From the NCBI RefSeq assembly GCF_031846305.1, contig NZ_JAVRHY010000004.1:1-64000 (forward strand): 64,000 nt of DNA, read 5' to 3'. Below the pieces are notes generated by a model. That model worked only from the letters and a program-made list of their open reading frames with translations, did no database searches and was not told the origin of the DNA. Numbering within the stretch: position 1 is the first letter of the stretch; every line of letters begins with the position of its first letter. This DNA is from Spectribacter acetivorans. Its GTDB lineage: Bacteria > Pseudomonadota > Gammaproteobacteria > Nevskiales > Salinisphaeraceae. Shown piece after piece: positions 37,675-48,299 of this stretch. Both the position numbers and the translations under genes were made by a program.

Positions 37675-38622
37675 TCAGCGAACGTGCCGGTCGTCGGCCG
37701 CTTGTCGCCTGCTCGAATATACGCTCAGCGCTGTCACCGTGACCAGAATCAGGACCATGCCCGCGATCTGCATGCCCACCAGGTTTTCCGCCAGCACCAC
37801 CACGCCGAACAGCGACGCGGTGACCGGCTCCACCATCGCCACGATCGAAGCCACCGCCGGCGCCGTGTGGTTCAACCCGATTATGTAAAGGATGAACGAC
37901 AGCCCGGCGCCAAGCACCCCCAGCACGACAAACAGCGGCCAGTCCGGCGTGCTCAGCACCGCGACCACCTGACCGGTATCCGCGAAACCGATCAGAATGA
38001 TGCACAGCGCCGCGAAGGCAATGACCAGAATCGCCTGCGGGCTGCCGTGCGGCGCTGCGTACTTGAAGCCGAAAATGAACAACGCGTAAGACAATCCGGC
38101 CAGCAGCCCGGCGCCCACGCCGACGGGTGTGATGCCGCCCGCCCCGATGTCGTAAATACCCGTGAGCAGGACGATCCCGACCATCACCATCGCGATTGCC
38201 GCCCACTTCAGGGGCGTAGCCTGCTCCAGCTTGAGCGCGAACGACACCAGGTAGACGAATACGGGCGCGCAATACATCAGCGTCGCCGCCACCGCGACGC
38301 TGCCCTCCCCGATACTCACGAAATAGAACGAAAAGTTGCCCGCCACGCCCAGGCCGGCAACCACCGACCAGAACCACAACCGGCCACTGGTCAGGCCACT
38401 GCCCCGCGGCCGCAACGCCAGCCAGCCCAGCACGAATAGCAGCCCGATCGCGCCCCGGTAGGAAGCCACCACGAACGCACTCCAGCCATCCGCCATCAGG
38501 ATGCCGCCGATGCCGCCGGATATTCCCCAGCACAGCGCCGCCAGGGCCACGAAGGCGGTGCTGAGGCCAGTTGTTCGATCGGGTTGTGTCGAATTCAGCG
38601 GCGGTGCCGGCTGCGATCCCAT
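37675..38622 (-). CDS. EamA-family drug/metabolite transporter
   Basis: 315 residues with ten predicted transmembrane helices in two EamA repeats (STAFVALAALCWGISGGIGG…, VGVGAGLLAGLSYALFIFGFK…). The C-terminal helix pair ends in basic SSRRQAADDRHVR. Such proteins export amino acids or other small metabolites; substrate unknown. An adjacent frame gives a longer apparent ORF but with Arg/Gly-rich nonsense. Confidence 0.9.
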   Translation of the reverse strand: MGSQPAPPLNSTQPDRTTGLSTAFVALAALCWGISGGIGGILMADGWSAFVVASYRGAIGLLFVLGWLALRPRGSGLTSGRLWFWSVVAGLGVAGNFSFYFVSIGEGSVAVAATLMYCAPVFVYLVSFALKLEQATPLKWAAIAMVMVGIVLLTGIYDIGAGGITPVGVGAGLLAGLSYALFIFGFKYAAPHGSPQAILVIAFAALCIILIGFADTGQVVAVLSTPDWPLFVVLGVLGAGLSFILYIIGLNHTAPAVASIVAMVEPVTASLFGVVVLAENLVGMQIAGMVLILVTVTALSVYSSRRQAADDRHVR

Positions 38623-38863
38623 TGAGCAAATCCTGCCGTTTACTGACGCCGGATCACGACCCGGGCTTTGTTGTCGATAGCCAGCCTGATAGTTGTTGTG
38701 ATCTCAGCAACGACGGACCGCCAGGACGATGACAATCTGTTGCGCCTCGATCTCGATTGGGGGCCGCAGGATCAGCTTGTTCGAGGGCGGCAAAGGCTGG
38801 CAACCCATTTACCGCCTCACCGCAACCACTCGATTCGTTAAATAAGCGTGGCCTCGCGGCCGC

Positions 38864-40750
<1,887 letters not shown>

Positions 40751-40883
40751 GAGCGGTCGACCAGTGGCGTGAATGGCTTTATTAGAACATGCGCGACTGC
40801 GCCGCTGCACCGGCGGGGCGGGCTGTTCACGGCATCGGGGTATGGCACCGATGCCGGGCACTCACCGCGGCTACGGCGACAGC

Positions 40884-41273
40884 CTATTCCCGCCAGATCA
40901 CGATAGGGTCGGGATAGAAGGCCACGCAGTTGGCAATGGCCGCCAGTTCCGGCCTGGGATCGGGATAATGCCAGGCGGCGTTGGGCAGGGCCTGCTCGCC
41001 CACCGTTACGTCGTAGTAGCGGGCGTCGCCCTTGAACGGGCAGTGACTGGTCGCGGGGTTGTGCCCAAGCACGCCGGGTTGGACATCGGCGATGGGCACG
41101 TAGATCACCGGCGGATAGCCGGTCTCTCGCAACTCCAGGGCCTGTTCGGAGCGGGCAATGGCTTCGCCACCGCACTGGACATGGATCACCGCCGCAATCG
41201 GGCTGAGCGTGATGCGGCCGGTATCCGTAAGAGTCTGGTCAACCTGCAACTCGGCATCGGGCATGGCGTTCAA
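40884..41273 (-). CDS. DUF427 domain protein
   Basis: 129 residues. The single DUF427 domain shows GGEAIARSEQALELRETGYPPVIYVPIADV, then SHCPFKGDARYYDV and PDPRPELAAIANCVAFYPD. The family is soluble and of unknown function. It lies 30 bp downstream of pncA on the same strand, suggesting co-expression with NAD salvage genes. Confidence 0.9.
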   Translation of the reverse strand: MNAMPDAELQVDQTLTDTGRITLSPIAAVIHVQCGGEAIARSEQALELRETGYPPVIYVPIADVQPGVLGHNPATSHCPFKGDARYYDVTVGEQALPNAAWHYPDPRPELAAIANCVAFYPDPIVIWRE

Positions 41274-41303
41274 CTCGTGTCGGGCGGGTTCGGCGCGGCT
41301 GGC

Positions 41304-41930
41304 TCAGTGGCCGGCAAGCCGCTCGCTGGTGACAATCTCGACCCCGGCGGCGCGCATGCGTTCAAACGCGCTGTCCACATCGCCGGGCTGCAGGTCCACG
41401 CCGCGGGTGCCGTCGGACACCAGCCGGGTGGCAAAGCCTTCATCCACCGCATCCATCGCGGTGAAGTACACGCAGACATCCGCGGCCAGACCGGCCAGGG
41501 TCACCGCGGTCACGTCGCGGGCCCGCAGCCAGTCGGCCAGGCCGGTGGCCTTGCGGTGGCCGTTGTCATGAAAGGCGCTGTAGCTATCGATACGGCGGTC
41601 CGTGCCCTTACGGAAGACCGCGTCCACACAGCCCATGTTCAGATCGGGCGCGAATTCCGCGCCATGCGATCCCTGGACGCAATGATCAGGCCATAGAATC
41701 TGGGTCAGGCCATCCACTTCGGTCACGTCGAACGGGGCCAGAGCCTCGTGCTGACTGGCGAAGGACAGATGATCGGCCGGATGCCAGTCCTGTGATGCCA
41801 CGACGATATCGAAGCCGGGTTGCAGGCGATTGACCACCGGTATCACAGCGTCGCCCTCGGGGACCGCCAGCGCCCCGCCGGGCAGAAAATCGTTCTGGAT
41901 ATCGACCAGAATCAGCGCCTCTGTTGCCAT
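41304..41930 (-). CDS. pncA: Nicotinamidase
   Basis: 208 residues. Hydrolyses nicotinamide to nicotinate. Isochorismatase-like fold: ALILVDIQNDFLPGGALAV (catalytic Asp10), QDWHPADHLSFASQH (metal site), VFRKGTD (Lys) and TLAGLAADVCVYFTAMDAVDEGF with the nucleophilic Cys. The start overlaps the pncB stop by one base (TGATG), giving coupled translation of two consecutive salvage steps. Confidence 0.96.
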   Translation of the reverse strand: MATEALILVDIQNDFLPGGALAVPEGDAVIPVVNRLQPGFDIVVASQDWHPADHLSFASQHEALAPFDVTEVDGLTQILWPDHCVQGSHGAEFAPDLNMGCVDAVFRKGTDRRIDSYSAFHDNGHRKATGLADWLRARDVTAVTLAGLAADVCVYFTAMDAVDEGFATRLVSDGTRGVDLQPGDVDSAFERMRAAGVEIVTSERLAGH

Positions 41931-43348
41931 CACGTATCTCCCTGCGCATCGGCCAGCCGCGCCTCCAGTGCGACCTCGTAGTCTGTGACAGCGGCAAACG
42001 CCGAGCATTCACTCGTGGCGTGTTCGCGGATGGCGTGCAGGTCGGGCGGGGCTCCCACGGGCTGGCCGGCACGGATCAGTGGCTGCAACAGATCCCGCGT
42101 TGCCGCGGCGGGCGGCAACCCGCGGGCCTCGCCGCCTGCCAGCAGCCGGCCGGCCAGGAAGTCGGCCCCGACCACCTCGTCGTCGTAAAGCCAGTCGGCC
42201 AGCGGCCGGCCGTCGCCATCGAGAAAGCGGCGCACCTGCAGACTGCCGGCCAGGGTCTGTTTTTCGACCGTATCCGACCGCTTGGCGCACTGGCGCCAGC
42301 GGCCGGCATCGTCGCGGATCGCCCCCAGCTTGTAGACGCCGTCGAGGGCGCCATCCGGCGCGCCGGTGGTGAGCTTCGTTCCCACCCCCCAGAGCACGAT
42401 CGGCGCACCACCCTGCTTCAGCTCCGCGATGCGGTGCTCGTCCAGGCTGGAACTGGCGGCGATGCGGGCGTCCGGGAATCCGGCCGCATCAAGCTTCGCC
42501 CGGGCCTCGCGGGCCAGGTTCCCGAGATCGCCGGAGTCCAGGCGGATACCCAGCATCTCGTGGCCGCGTTCGCGCAGCTGCCTTCCGGCGGCGATGGCAT
42601 TGTCGACGCCGGCGCGCGTGTCGTAGGTATCCACCAGGAAGATGCAGTTATCCGGCAGAGCCTCGGCATAGCGCAGAAAGGCATCCAGTTCATCGTCGAA
42701 GGCCATCACCCAGCTGTGGGCGTGCGTGCCGCGTACGGGGATGCCGTAAAGCTTTCCCGCCAGCACGTTGGCCGTGCCCGCACAGCCGCCGATGTAGGCC
42801 GCCCGTGCGGCGATCACCCCGGCCTGCGGCCCGTGGGCCTTGCGCAGGCCGAAGTCCAGCACCGGGTCACCCGCGGCCGCGGCCGCCATGCGGGCGGCCT
42901 TGGTGGCGATCAGGGTGGGGAAATTGACCAGGTTGAGCAGCGCGGTTTCCAGCAACTGCGCCTGCAGGATGGGCGCGCGGACCCGCAGCATGGGTTCGCG
43001 GGGAAACACCGCCGTGCCCTCGGGCACTGCCTCCACGTCGCCGGTAAAACGCAGGGCTGCCAGGTAGTCCAGAAACGCGGAATCGAACAATCGGCCGCCG
43101 CGGGCGTCGGTCAGGGTACGCAGGTAGTCGATGTCATCCGGCGCGAAACGGAAGTCGGCCAGGTAGTCGCGCACGTCCGCCAGGCCGCAGGCGAGTGCGA
43201 AGTCCTGCCCGAACGGGGCCTCGCGAAAGAACAGGTTGAACACCGCCTCGCGCTCGGGGTCGGCCGTGCGCCAGTGAGCGTAGGCCATGGTGAGCTGGTA
43301 GAGGTCGGTCAGCAGGGCGAGCGACCCGCCGTCGTGCGTTCGAAGCAT
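41930..43348 (-). CDS. pncB: Nicotinate phosphoribosyltransferase
   Basis: 472 residues from the ATG at 43348; an in-frame TTG ten codons upstream is possible. Makes NaMN from nicotinate and PRPP. Family marks are LLTDLYQLTMAYAHWR, FREAPFGQDFALACGLADV, GTHAHSWVMAFDDELDAF (catalytic His) and LGIRLDSGDLGNLAREARAKLDAAGF. Of the longer bacterial type rather than E. coli PncB length. First gene of the pncB–pncA–DUF427 unit. Confidence 0.94.
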   Translation of the reverse strand: MLRTHDGGSLALLTDLYQLTMAYAHWRTADPEREAVFNLFFREAPFGQDFALACGLADVRDYLADFRFAPDDIDYLRTLTDARGGRLFDSAFLDYLAALRFTGDVEAVPEGTAVFPREPMLRVRAPILQAQLLETALLNLVNFPTLIATKAARMAAAAAGDPVLDFGLRKAHGPQAGVIAARAAYIGGCAGTANVLAGKLYGIPVRGTHAHSWVMAFDDELDAFLRYAEALPDNCIFLVDTYDTRAGVDNAIAAGRQLRERGHEMLGIRLDSGDLGNLAREARAKLDAAGFPDARIAASSSLDEHRIAELKQGGAPIVLWGVGTKLTTGAPDGALDGVYKLGAIRDDAGRWRQCAKRSDTVEKQTLAGSLQVRRFLDGDGRPLADWLYDDEVVGADFLAGRLLAGGEARGLPPAAATRDLLQPLIRAGQPVGAPPDLHAIREHATSECSAFAAVTDYEVALEARLADAQGDT

Positions 43349-43475
43349 GCGCGGATGAATTCCCGTAATCAGTGGCAAATCTGCGATCGCCGGCGCGCGG
43401 TTTCAATCCGTGCGGGACGACCGGTCGATCGGCGATACTACCGGACCGGCATGCATCACGACCCTTCCCTCGCCA

Positions 43476-44186
43476 ATGAGCGATCGCGAGCCCTTTCTCC
43501 GCAACCCGGACGGCAGCCTGCGGGCCAACCTGACTGTCTGGCAGAGCCTGAAGATCAGCCTGCTGGCGCGGGTGGCGTCGGCCTATATCCGGCTGGTGCG
43601 CTTGACCTGCCGCATCCAGGTGGTCGCCGGCAGCGGTCATCTCGAAACCGCGCGCCGCGAGGGCCCGGTGATCGCCTGCGCCTGGCATCAGGCGGAACTG
43701 GTCAGCGGCATCTACCTGCTGACCTGGCAGCGCCTGGCCATGCGGGTGGGCTTTCTGATCAGCCCGTCCCGGGAAGGCGAATTCATCGCCCGGGTGGCGC
43801 GGCTGCACGGGGCGGCGGTGATGCGCGGGTCGTCCACCCGGTCCGGCCGTGAGGCGTTGTGGGCCATGGCCAAGGCTCTGGAAGAGGACACGTCGCCGGT
43901 GGTATTCGCGGATGGCCCCAGCGGGCCGGCGCAGCAGTTCAAGGCCGGCGCGGTGATCCTGTCGCGGCGTACGGGGGCGGCGGTACTGCCGGTGGGCTGC
44001 GCGCTCGACGGCTACTGGCAGTTGCGTACCTGGGACGGCACGCTGATTCCCAAGCCGTTCGCCCGTCTGCGCATCGCGCTGGGGCCGCCGCAGACCATCA
44101 GCCCCGATGCGGATGTCGACACCGAGACCGAGCGCCTGGGCCGGCTGCTCAACGAGCTGACCGAGCAGGCCTGGCAGGGCGCGTGA
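43476..44186 (+). CDS. Lysophospholipid acyltransferase-like protein (DUF374 type)
   Basis: 236 residues from MSDREPFLRNPDGSLRANL at 43476. VIACAWHQAELVSGIYLL carries the His of the HX4D-like box with a shift from the classic Asp; VAVMRGSSTRSGREAL-type helix (AAVMRGSSTRSGREALWAM) and VVFADGPSGPAQQFKAGAVILSRRTGAAVLPVG match the DUF374/LPLAT substrate loop. Probably acylates a lipid A or phospholipid precursor at the inner membrane. It overlaps the next gene by 4 bp. Confidence 0.84.
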   Translation: MSDREPFLRNPDGSLRANLTVWQSLKISLLARVASAYIRLVRLTCRIQVVAGSGHLETARREGPVIACAWHQAELVSGIYLLTWQRLAMRVGFLISPSREGEFIARVARLHGAAVMRGSSTRSGREALWAMAKALEEDTSPVVFADGPSGPAQQFKAGAVILSRRTGAAVLPVGCALDGYWQLRTWDGTLIPKPFARLRIALGPPQTISPDADVDTETERLGRLLNELTEQAWQGA

Positions 44187-44827
44187 GCCGCAAGGCAGGA
44201 CTGTATCTGCTGGACCGCCGTGACCTGCCGCCCGTATCCGCGGCCTGGCGGGCGGCGCTGTCGGCCCCGCTGCGCGATCGTCTGGACGCCATGCGCAGCG
44301 CACACGCCCGCCGGCAGAGCGAGGACGGGCTGCGCCTGCTGGCGGCCGCGGCCGTTCACGACGGCTGGCCGATCGAGCTTGCCGCGCTGACGCGCCGAGA
44401 CGGGCGGCTGGCAATGCCCGGCGGCCCCGCTATCAGCCTAAGCCATGCGGGGGACTATGCGGTTTGCGCGGTGAGCGCGGTGGGCGCCATCGGGGTGGAT
44501 ATCGAACGTATCCGGCCGCTGCGGACACTGCGGGTTCTGCGGCTGCTCTCACTCGAGGAAAACGCCGCGGCGGAGCACGACCCGGCGATGTTCTTCACCA
44601 GCTGGACCGCGCGCGAGGCGGTTATCAAGGCGACCGGGCTGGTCGGGCCCCGCCGCCTGGCGGCGGTGCGCGTCGAGGCCGACGCCGCGCGGCTCGACCA
44701 CCGCCGGTTCCGGCTGTCACGCCCGCCGGCGCCGGACGGTTACGCGTTGTGCGTGGCCACCGAAGCCGGCGACCCGGCGGCGATTCAGGACCTGAGCGAC
44801 GTGGTGAGAAAGAACAGCGCGGCGTAG
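44183..44827 (+). CDS. 4'-phosphopantetheinyl transferase superfamily protein
   Basis: 214 residues from GTG at 44183 (GTGA overlap with the acyltransferase). GVDIERI at 104–110 carries the Mg-binding Asp and Glu, SLSHAGDYAVCAVS is the CoA pocket strand, and WTAREAVIKATG at 141–152 is the W.x.KEAxxK variant with Arg for Lys at one position. Sfp-type proteins move phosphopantetheine onto carrier proteins. No PKS or NRPS is nearby, so a carrier-protein target elsewhere is inferred. The last 43 bp overlap the convergent NUDIX gene. Confidence 0.88.
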   Translation: MSRKAGLYLLDRRDLPPVSAAWRAALSAPLRDRLDAMRSAHARRQSEDGLRLLAAAAVHDGWPIELAALTRRDGRLAMPGGPAISLSHAGDYAVCAVSAVGAIGVDIERIRPLRTLRVLRLLSLEENAAAEHDPAMFFTSWTAREAVIKATGLVGPRRLAAVRVEADAARLDHRRFRLSRPPAPDGYALCVATEAGDPAAIQDLSDVVRKNSAA

Positions 44828-45318
44828 ACCTTGTGGTCCACCGTACGGCCGGCCGCCACCTGGTCGGCCAGCCAGCCGCGCACCTCGCCCAGCGGCACGT
44901 GGAGCACCCGGATGTCCTCGTCGTCGAGGCCGCCGCCCTCGCCCACGCGTTCCAGATCGAACGCGCGCACCACGGTGACCAGCTCCGAGGCCATTCCCGG
45001 CGAGGACGGGCCTCGGTAGAGCCGTTCCACGCGGGCGGGGCGATAGCCGGTTTCCTCGATCAACTCGCGCACGGCCGCCCTTTCCGGGGTGTCGTCAGCC
45101 CCGCCGTCCGCATCGCCGACGATACCGGCGGGCAACTCCAGCACCCGACCGCCCATGGGCACGCGGTACTGATCCACCATCAGCAGTTCATCGTCGGGGG
45201 TAATCGCCAGGATGTGGACGGCGCCGGCCGCATTGACCCGCGACACGTACTCCCACCGTCCCCGCCGCGAGAGCCGCAGGAAGCGTCCCTCGGCGAGCGT
45301 TTCCACGTCATCACTCAT
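44785..45318 (-). CDS. NUDIX hydrolase, ADP-sugar pyrophosphatase-like
   Basis: 177 residues from the ATG at 45318. Typical ADPRase layout: AVHILAITPDDELLMVDQYRVPMGGRVLELPAGIVGD followed by AAVRELIEETGYRPARVERLY. The Nudix box has about five extra residues between ELPAG and REL and lacks the usual first Glu, while REL.EETG is intact. Substrate probably a nucleoside-diphosphate sugar. The 3' end overlaps the convergent phosphopantetheinyl transferase gene by 43 bp. Confidence 0.85.
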   Translation of the reverse strand: MSDDVETLAEGRFLRLSRRGRWEYVSRVNAAGAVHILAITPDDELLMVDQYRVPMGGRVLELPAGIVGDADGGADDTPERAAVRELIEETGYRPARVERLYRGPSSPGMASELVTVVRAFDLERVGEGGGLDDEDIRVLHVPLGEVRGWLADQVAAGRTVDHKVYAALFFLTTSLRS

Positions 45319-45358
45319 GCCGGCAGTGTCGGCGGTGGTCCGAGACACTGCAAGCCGG

Positions 45359-46162
45359 TCAGGCGACGCGCAGCGGGGTCACGTTGTGGTGGGCGTCTTC
45401 GGCGTCCGCCCAGTGCAGGATTTCCATGTGACCGTCGTGGTGCTCGACCAGCGCAGTGCAGGATTCCACCCAGTCGCCGGAGTTGTAGTAGGTCACGCCC
45501 TCAAGATTCTTGATCTCGGCATGGTGGATGTGACCGCAGACCACGCCATCGAAGCCCCGGCGGAGGCATTCGTGGGCCACCGCCTTCTCGAACTCGGAGA
45601 TGAAGTTCACCGCGGTCTTGACCCGCTGCTTGGCGAACGCCGACAGCGACCAGTACGGATAGCCCAGACGCGCCCGGGCCCAGTTGACGTAGCGATTGGC
45701 CCGCAACAGCGAGGTGTAGGCGGCGTCGCCGACCAGCGCCACCCACTTGTGGTACCGGGTGACCACGTCGAACAGGTCGCCGTGGATGACGAACAGCTGC
45801 CGGCCGTCGGCGGTTTCATGCACCACGTCGTTGACCACGTGCACATTGCCCAGCCGCAGCTCGTAATCCACGAACTTGCGCAGGAAGTCGTCATGGTTGC
45901 CGGTGACGTAGTACACCTGCGTGCCACGCTTGGACTTGGTCAGTATCTTGCGGATGACGTTGGTGTGCGTCTGCGGCCAGTAGAAGTGATTATGCAGACG
46001 CCAGCCATCGATGATGTCTCCCACCAGATACAGCGTGTCGCACTGGTTGTCCTTGAGAAACTGCGTCAGCCGCTCGGCCTGGCAACCGGCGGTGCCCAGA
46101 TGCACGTCGGAAATCCAGATGGTCCGGTAACCGGGGCGGTTGTTATCGCTGGTCTCGGTCAT
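45359..46162 (-). CDS. LpxH-like metallophosphoesterase
   Basis: 267 residues. Calcineurin-like site complete: WISDVHLGT (Asp19, His21), LYLVGDIIDGW (~46–54), YYVTGNHDDFLRKF, FVIHGDLFD and VCGHIHHAEI. This is the UDP-2,3-diacylglucosamine hydrolase superfamily, which removes UMP in lipid A synthesis, but it is the longer paralogue type, so the lipid A step is a guess. A C-terminal 35-residue tail is Asp/His-rich. Confidence 0.85.
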   Translation of the reverse strand: MTETSDNNRPGYRTIWISDVHLGTAGCQAERLTQFLKDNQCDTLYLVGDIIDGWRLHNHFYWPQTHTNVIRKILTKSKRGTQVYYVTGNHDDFLRKFVDYELRLGNVHVVNDVVHETADGRQLFVIHGDLFDVVTRYHKWVALVGDAAYTSLLRANRYVNWARARLGYPYWSLSAFAKQRVKTAVNFISEFEKAVAHECLRRGFDGVVCGHIHHAEIKNLEGVTYYNSGDWVESCTALVEHHDGHMEILHWADAEDAHHNVTPLRVA

Positions 46163-46322
46163 GATCTCGGCCTCGCGGATCGGGTCATGCCCCGAAGGCT
46201 AGCCCCGGGGTCTGACGTCTCCATGACACTAGTATGACCATTGGATGACGGCTTGCCGCTGCTGGGGCCACCGCCCGGTTGCTGCTAATATCCGCGCCGC
46301 CCGCTTTCCAAGCCCGGATTCC

Positions 46323-47651
46323 ATGGCAGACAACACGATTCTGATCGTCGGCGGCGGCGGCCGCGAACATGCGCTTGCCTGGAAAGCCGCCCAGTCGCCA
46401 CGGGTGAACCGGGTACTGGTGGCGCCGGGCAACGCCGGGACCGCACTGGAGCCCGGGGTGGAGAACGTGGCGGTGGCCGACACCGACATCGACGGCCTGC
46501 TCGAGCTCGCCCGTCACGAATCCGTGTACCAGACCATCGTCGGGCCCGAAGCCCCGCTGGCAGCAGGCATCGTGGATGCATTCAGCGCCGCCGGGCTGCG
46601 CTGTTTCGGCCCCACAAAGGCGGCGGCCCAGCTGGAATCGAGCAAGGCCTTCACCAAGGACTTTCTCGCCCGCCACCGGATCCCCACTGCGGACTACGGG
46701 GTATTCGATAACGCCGATGAAGCGGCGACTTACATCCACGAACGGGGCGCGCCGATCGTGGTCAAGGCGGACGGCCTGGCCGCCGGCAAGGGCGTGATTC
46801 TGGCCGAGGACGTCGACACCGCCGTGGCGGCGGTCAACGACATGCTCTCCGGTCAGGCCTTCGGGGATTCCGGCAAGCGCGTGGTGGTGGAGGATTTCCT
46901 GGTCGGCGAGGAAGCCAGCTTCATCGCGCTGGTGGATGGCGAACACATCCTGCCGCTGGCCAGTTCCCAGGACCACAAGGCGGCGCTGGATGGGGACCTC
47001 GGCCCCAACACCGGCGGCATGGGCGCTTACTCCCCGGCCCCGGTGGTCACCGACGCCGTCGCCGAGACCATTCTCGAGCAGGTGATGCGCCCTACCGTGG
47101 CCGGCATGGCCGCCGAGGGCCGGCGCTTCACCGGGTTTCTCTACGCCGGGCTGATGGTGGCCCCGGACGGCAGTTGCCGGGTGCTGGAATTCAATGCCCG
47201 CATGGGCGACCCGGAAACCCAGCCGCTGCTGATGCGGCTGCGCAGTGACCTGGTCGAGATCATCGATGCGGCCCTCGACGGCCGGCTCGACCGGATCACG
47301 GCCGACTGGGACCCTCGCCCCTGTCTGGGCGTGGTCATGGCAGCCGGCGGCTATCCCGGCCGGTACGACAAGGGCGATCACATCGACGGCCTCGATGTCG
47401 CCAGCGAACCGGATACCAAGGTTTTCCACGCCGGCACGGCAACCGGCGAGCACGGCGTGGAGACGGCCGGCGGCCGGGTGCTGTGCGTGTGCGCGCTGGA
47501 TTCGGACGTGGCCGCGGCCCAGGCCCGTGCCTACCGCCGCGTGGCCGGGATCACCTGGCCGGGCGTGCAATACCGCACGGACATCGGCTATCGTGCCCTC
47601 CGGCGCAGCGTTACGAGGGGCGGGGAGACGCCGGGACCAGCGGATTCCTGA
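46323..47651 (+). CDS. purD: Phosphoribosylamine–glycine ligase
   Basis: 442 residues, start at 46323 (MADNTILIVGGGGREHALAWK). ATP-grasp enzyme of step two in purine synthesis. LIVGGGGREHALAWK, RCFGPTKAAAQLESSKAFTK, IVVKADGLAAGKGV, GPNTGGMGAYSPAP and EFNARMGDPETQPLLMRL are the standard PurD blocks. Together with purEK the window holds three purine-synthesis genes at two separate loci. Confidence 0.97.
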   Translation: MADNTILIVGGGGREHALAWKAAQSPRVNRVLVAPGNAGTALEPGVENVAVADTDIDGLLELARHESVYQTIVGPEAPLAAGIVDAFSAAGLRCFGPTKAAAQLESSKAFTKDFLARHRIPTADYGVFDNADEAATYIHERGAPIVVKADGLAAGKGVILAEDVDTAVAAVNDMLSGQAFGDSGKRVVVEDFLVGEEASFIALVDGEHILPLASSQDHKAALDGDLGPNTGGMGAYSPAPVVTDAVAETILEQVMRPTVAGMAAEGRRFTGFLYAGLMVAPDGSCRVLEFNARMGDPETQPLLMRLRSDLVEIIDAALDGRLDRITADWDPRPCLGVVMAAGGYPGRYDKGDHIDGLDVASEPDTKVFHAGTATGEHGVETAGGRVLCVCALDSDVAAAQARAYRRVAGITWPGVQYRTDIGYRALRRSVTRGGETPGPADS

Positions 47652-47690
47652 AAGATGCCGCGCCTTGCACCCAGTACAGGAGACCACCGA

Positions 47691-48260
47691 ATGCGACTGC
47701 CCGCCCTGCTGACCGCCGCTCTGGCACTGTCCATCGTCACGGGGGCCACCCAGGCCCGCGAGAAAACCGAACATGCCCGCATCTTCGGCTGGGTCGAAAA
47801 GGCCGAGATCGAGCCCTGGGGCGTGGAAATCAAGGCCAAGCTGGACAGCGGGGCCCTGACTTCATCGATGCATGCCCGGGACATCGAGCGCTTCGAGAAA
47901 GACGACGAGGACTGGGTGCGCTTCACCGTCGACGTCGAAGACACGAACAAGGACGAAACCGTCACCCGCACTTACGAGCGGCCGCTGTTCCGCAACGTGA
48001 AAATCCGCGGCGCCGGCGGCACCGAGCGCCGGCCCGTCGTGCTGATGAAGCTGTGCATGGGCCAGCGCATCTACGAAGAGCAGTTCTCGCTGGAGAACCG
48101 CGACGACATGAACTATCCGCTGCTGATCGGCCGCCGCACCATTCAGCATCTCGGGCTGCTGGACGTGACGGCAACCTTTCTGCACGAGCCGTCCTGTGAC
48201 GACGACTCCCCCGTGTCGCGCGAAGAGGGTCGCGAGGACGACGAGGACATTGGTACCTGA
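47691..48260 (+). CDS. Secreted retropepsin-like aspartyl protease-family protein (RimB/PF05618 type)
   Basis: 189 residues; the ATG at 47691 follows AGGAGACCACC. Signal peptide MRLPALLTAALALSIVTGATQA. The protease-like core begins GWVEKAEIEPWGVEIKAKLDSGALTSS, with the catalytic-type DSGA at 52–55; KLCMGQRIYEEQFSLENRDDMNYPLLIGRRTI is the flap/second strand. The old name ATP-dependent zinc protease is not supported by the sequence. The acidic C-terminal tail (SREEGREDDEDIGT) is low-complexity. First gene of a three- or four-gene cassette with a 7TM transglutaminase-like protein and a RimK-like ligase. Confidence 0.87.
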   Translation: MRLPALLTAALALSIVTGATQAREKTEHARIFGWVEKAEIEPWGVEIKAKLDSGALTSSMHARDIERFEKDDEDWVRFTVDVEDTNKDETVTRTYERPLFRNVKIRGAGGTERRPVVLMKLCMGQRIYEEQFSLENRDDMNYPLLIGRRTIQHLGLLDVTATFLHEPSCDDDSPVSREEGREDDEDIGT

Positions 48261-48299
48261 TCCGGAACCGGTGATCCCGACAGCCATGACCTATCCGCG

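Noticed and set aside
40751..40883. TPP riboswitch before thiC
   Set aside because: No CTGAGA or matching thi-box partner could be found by eye.
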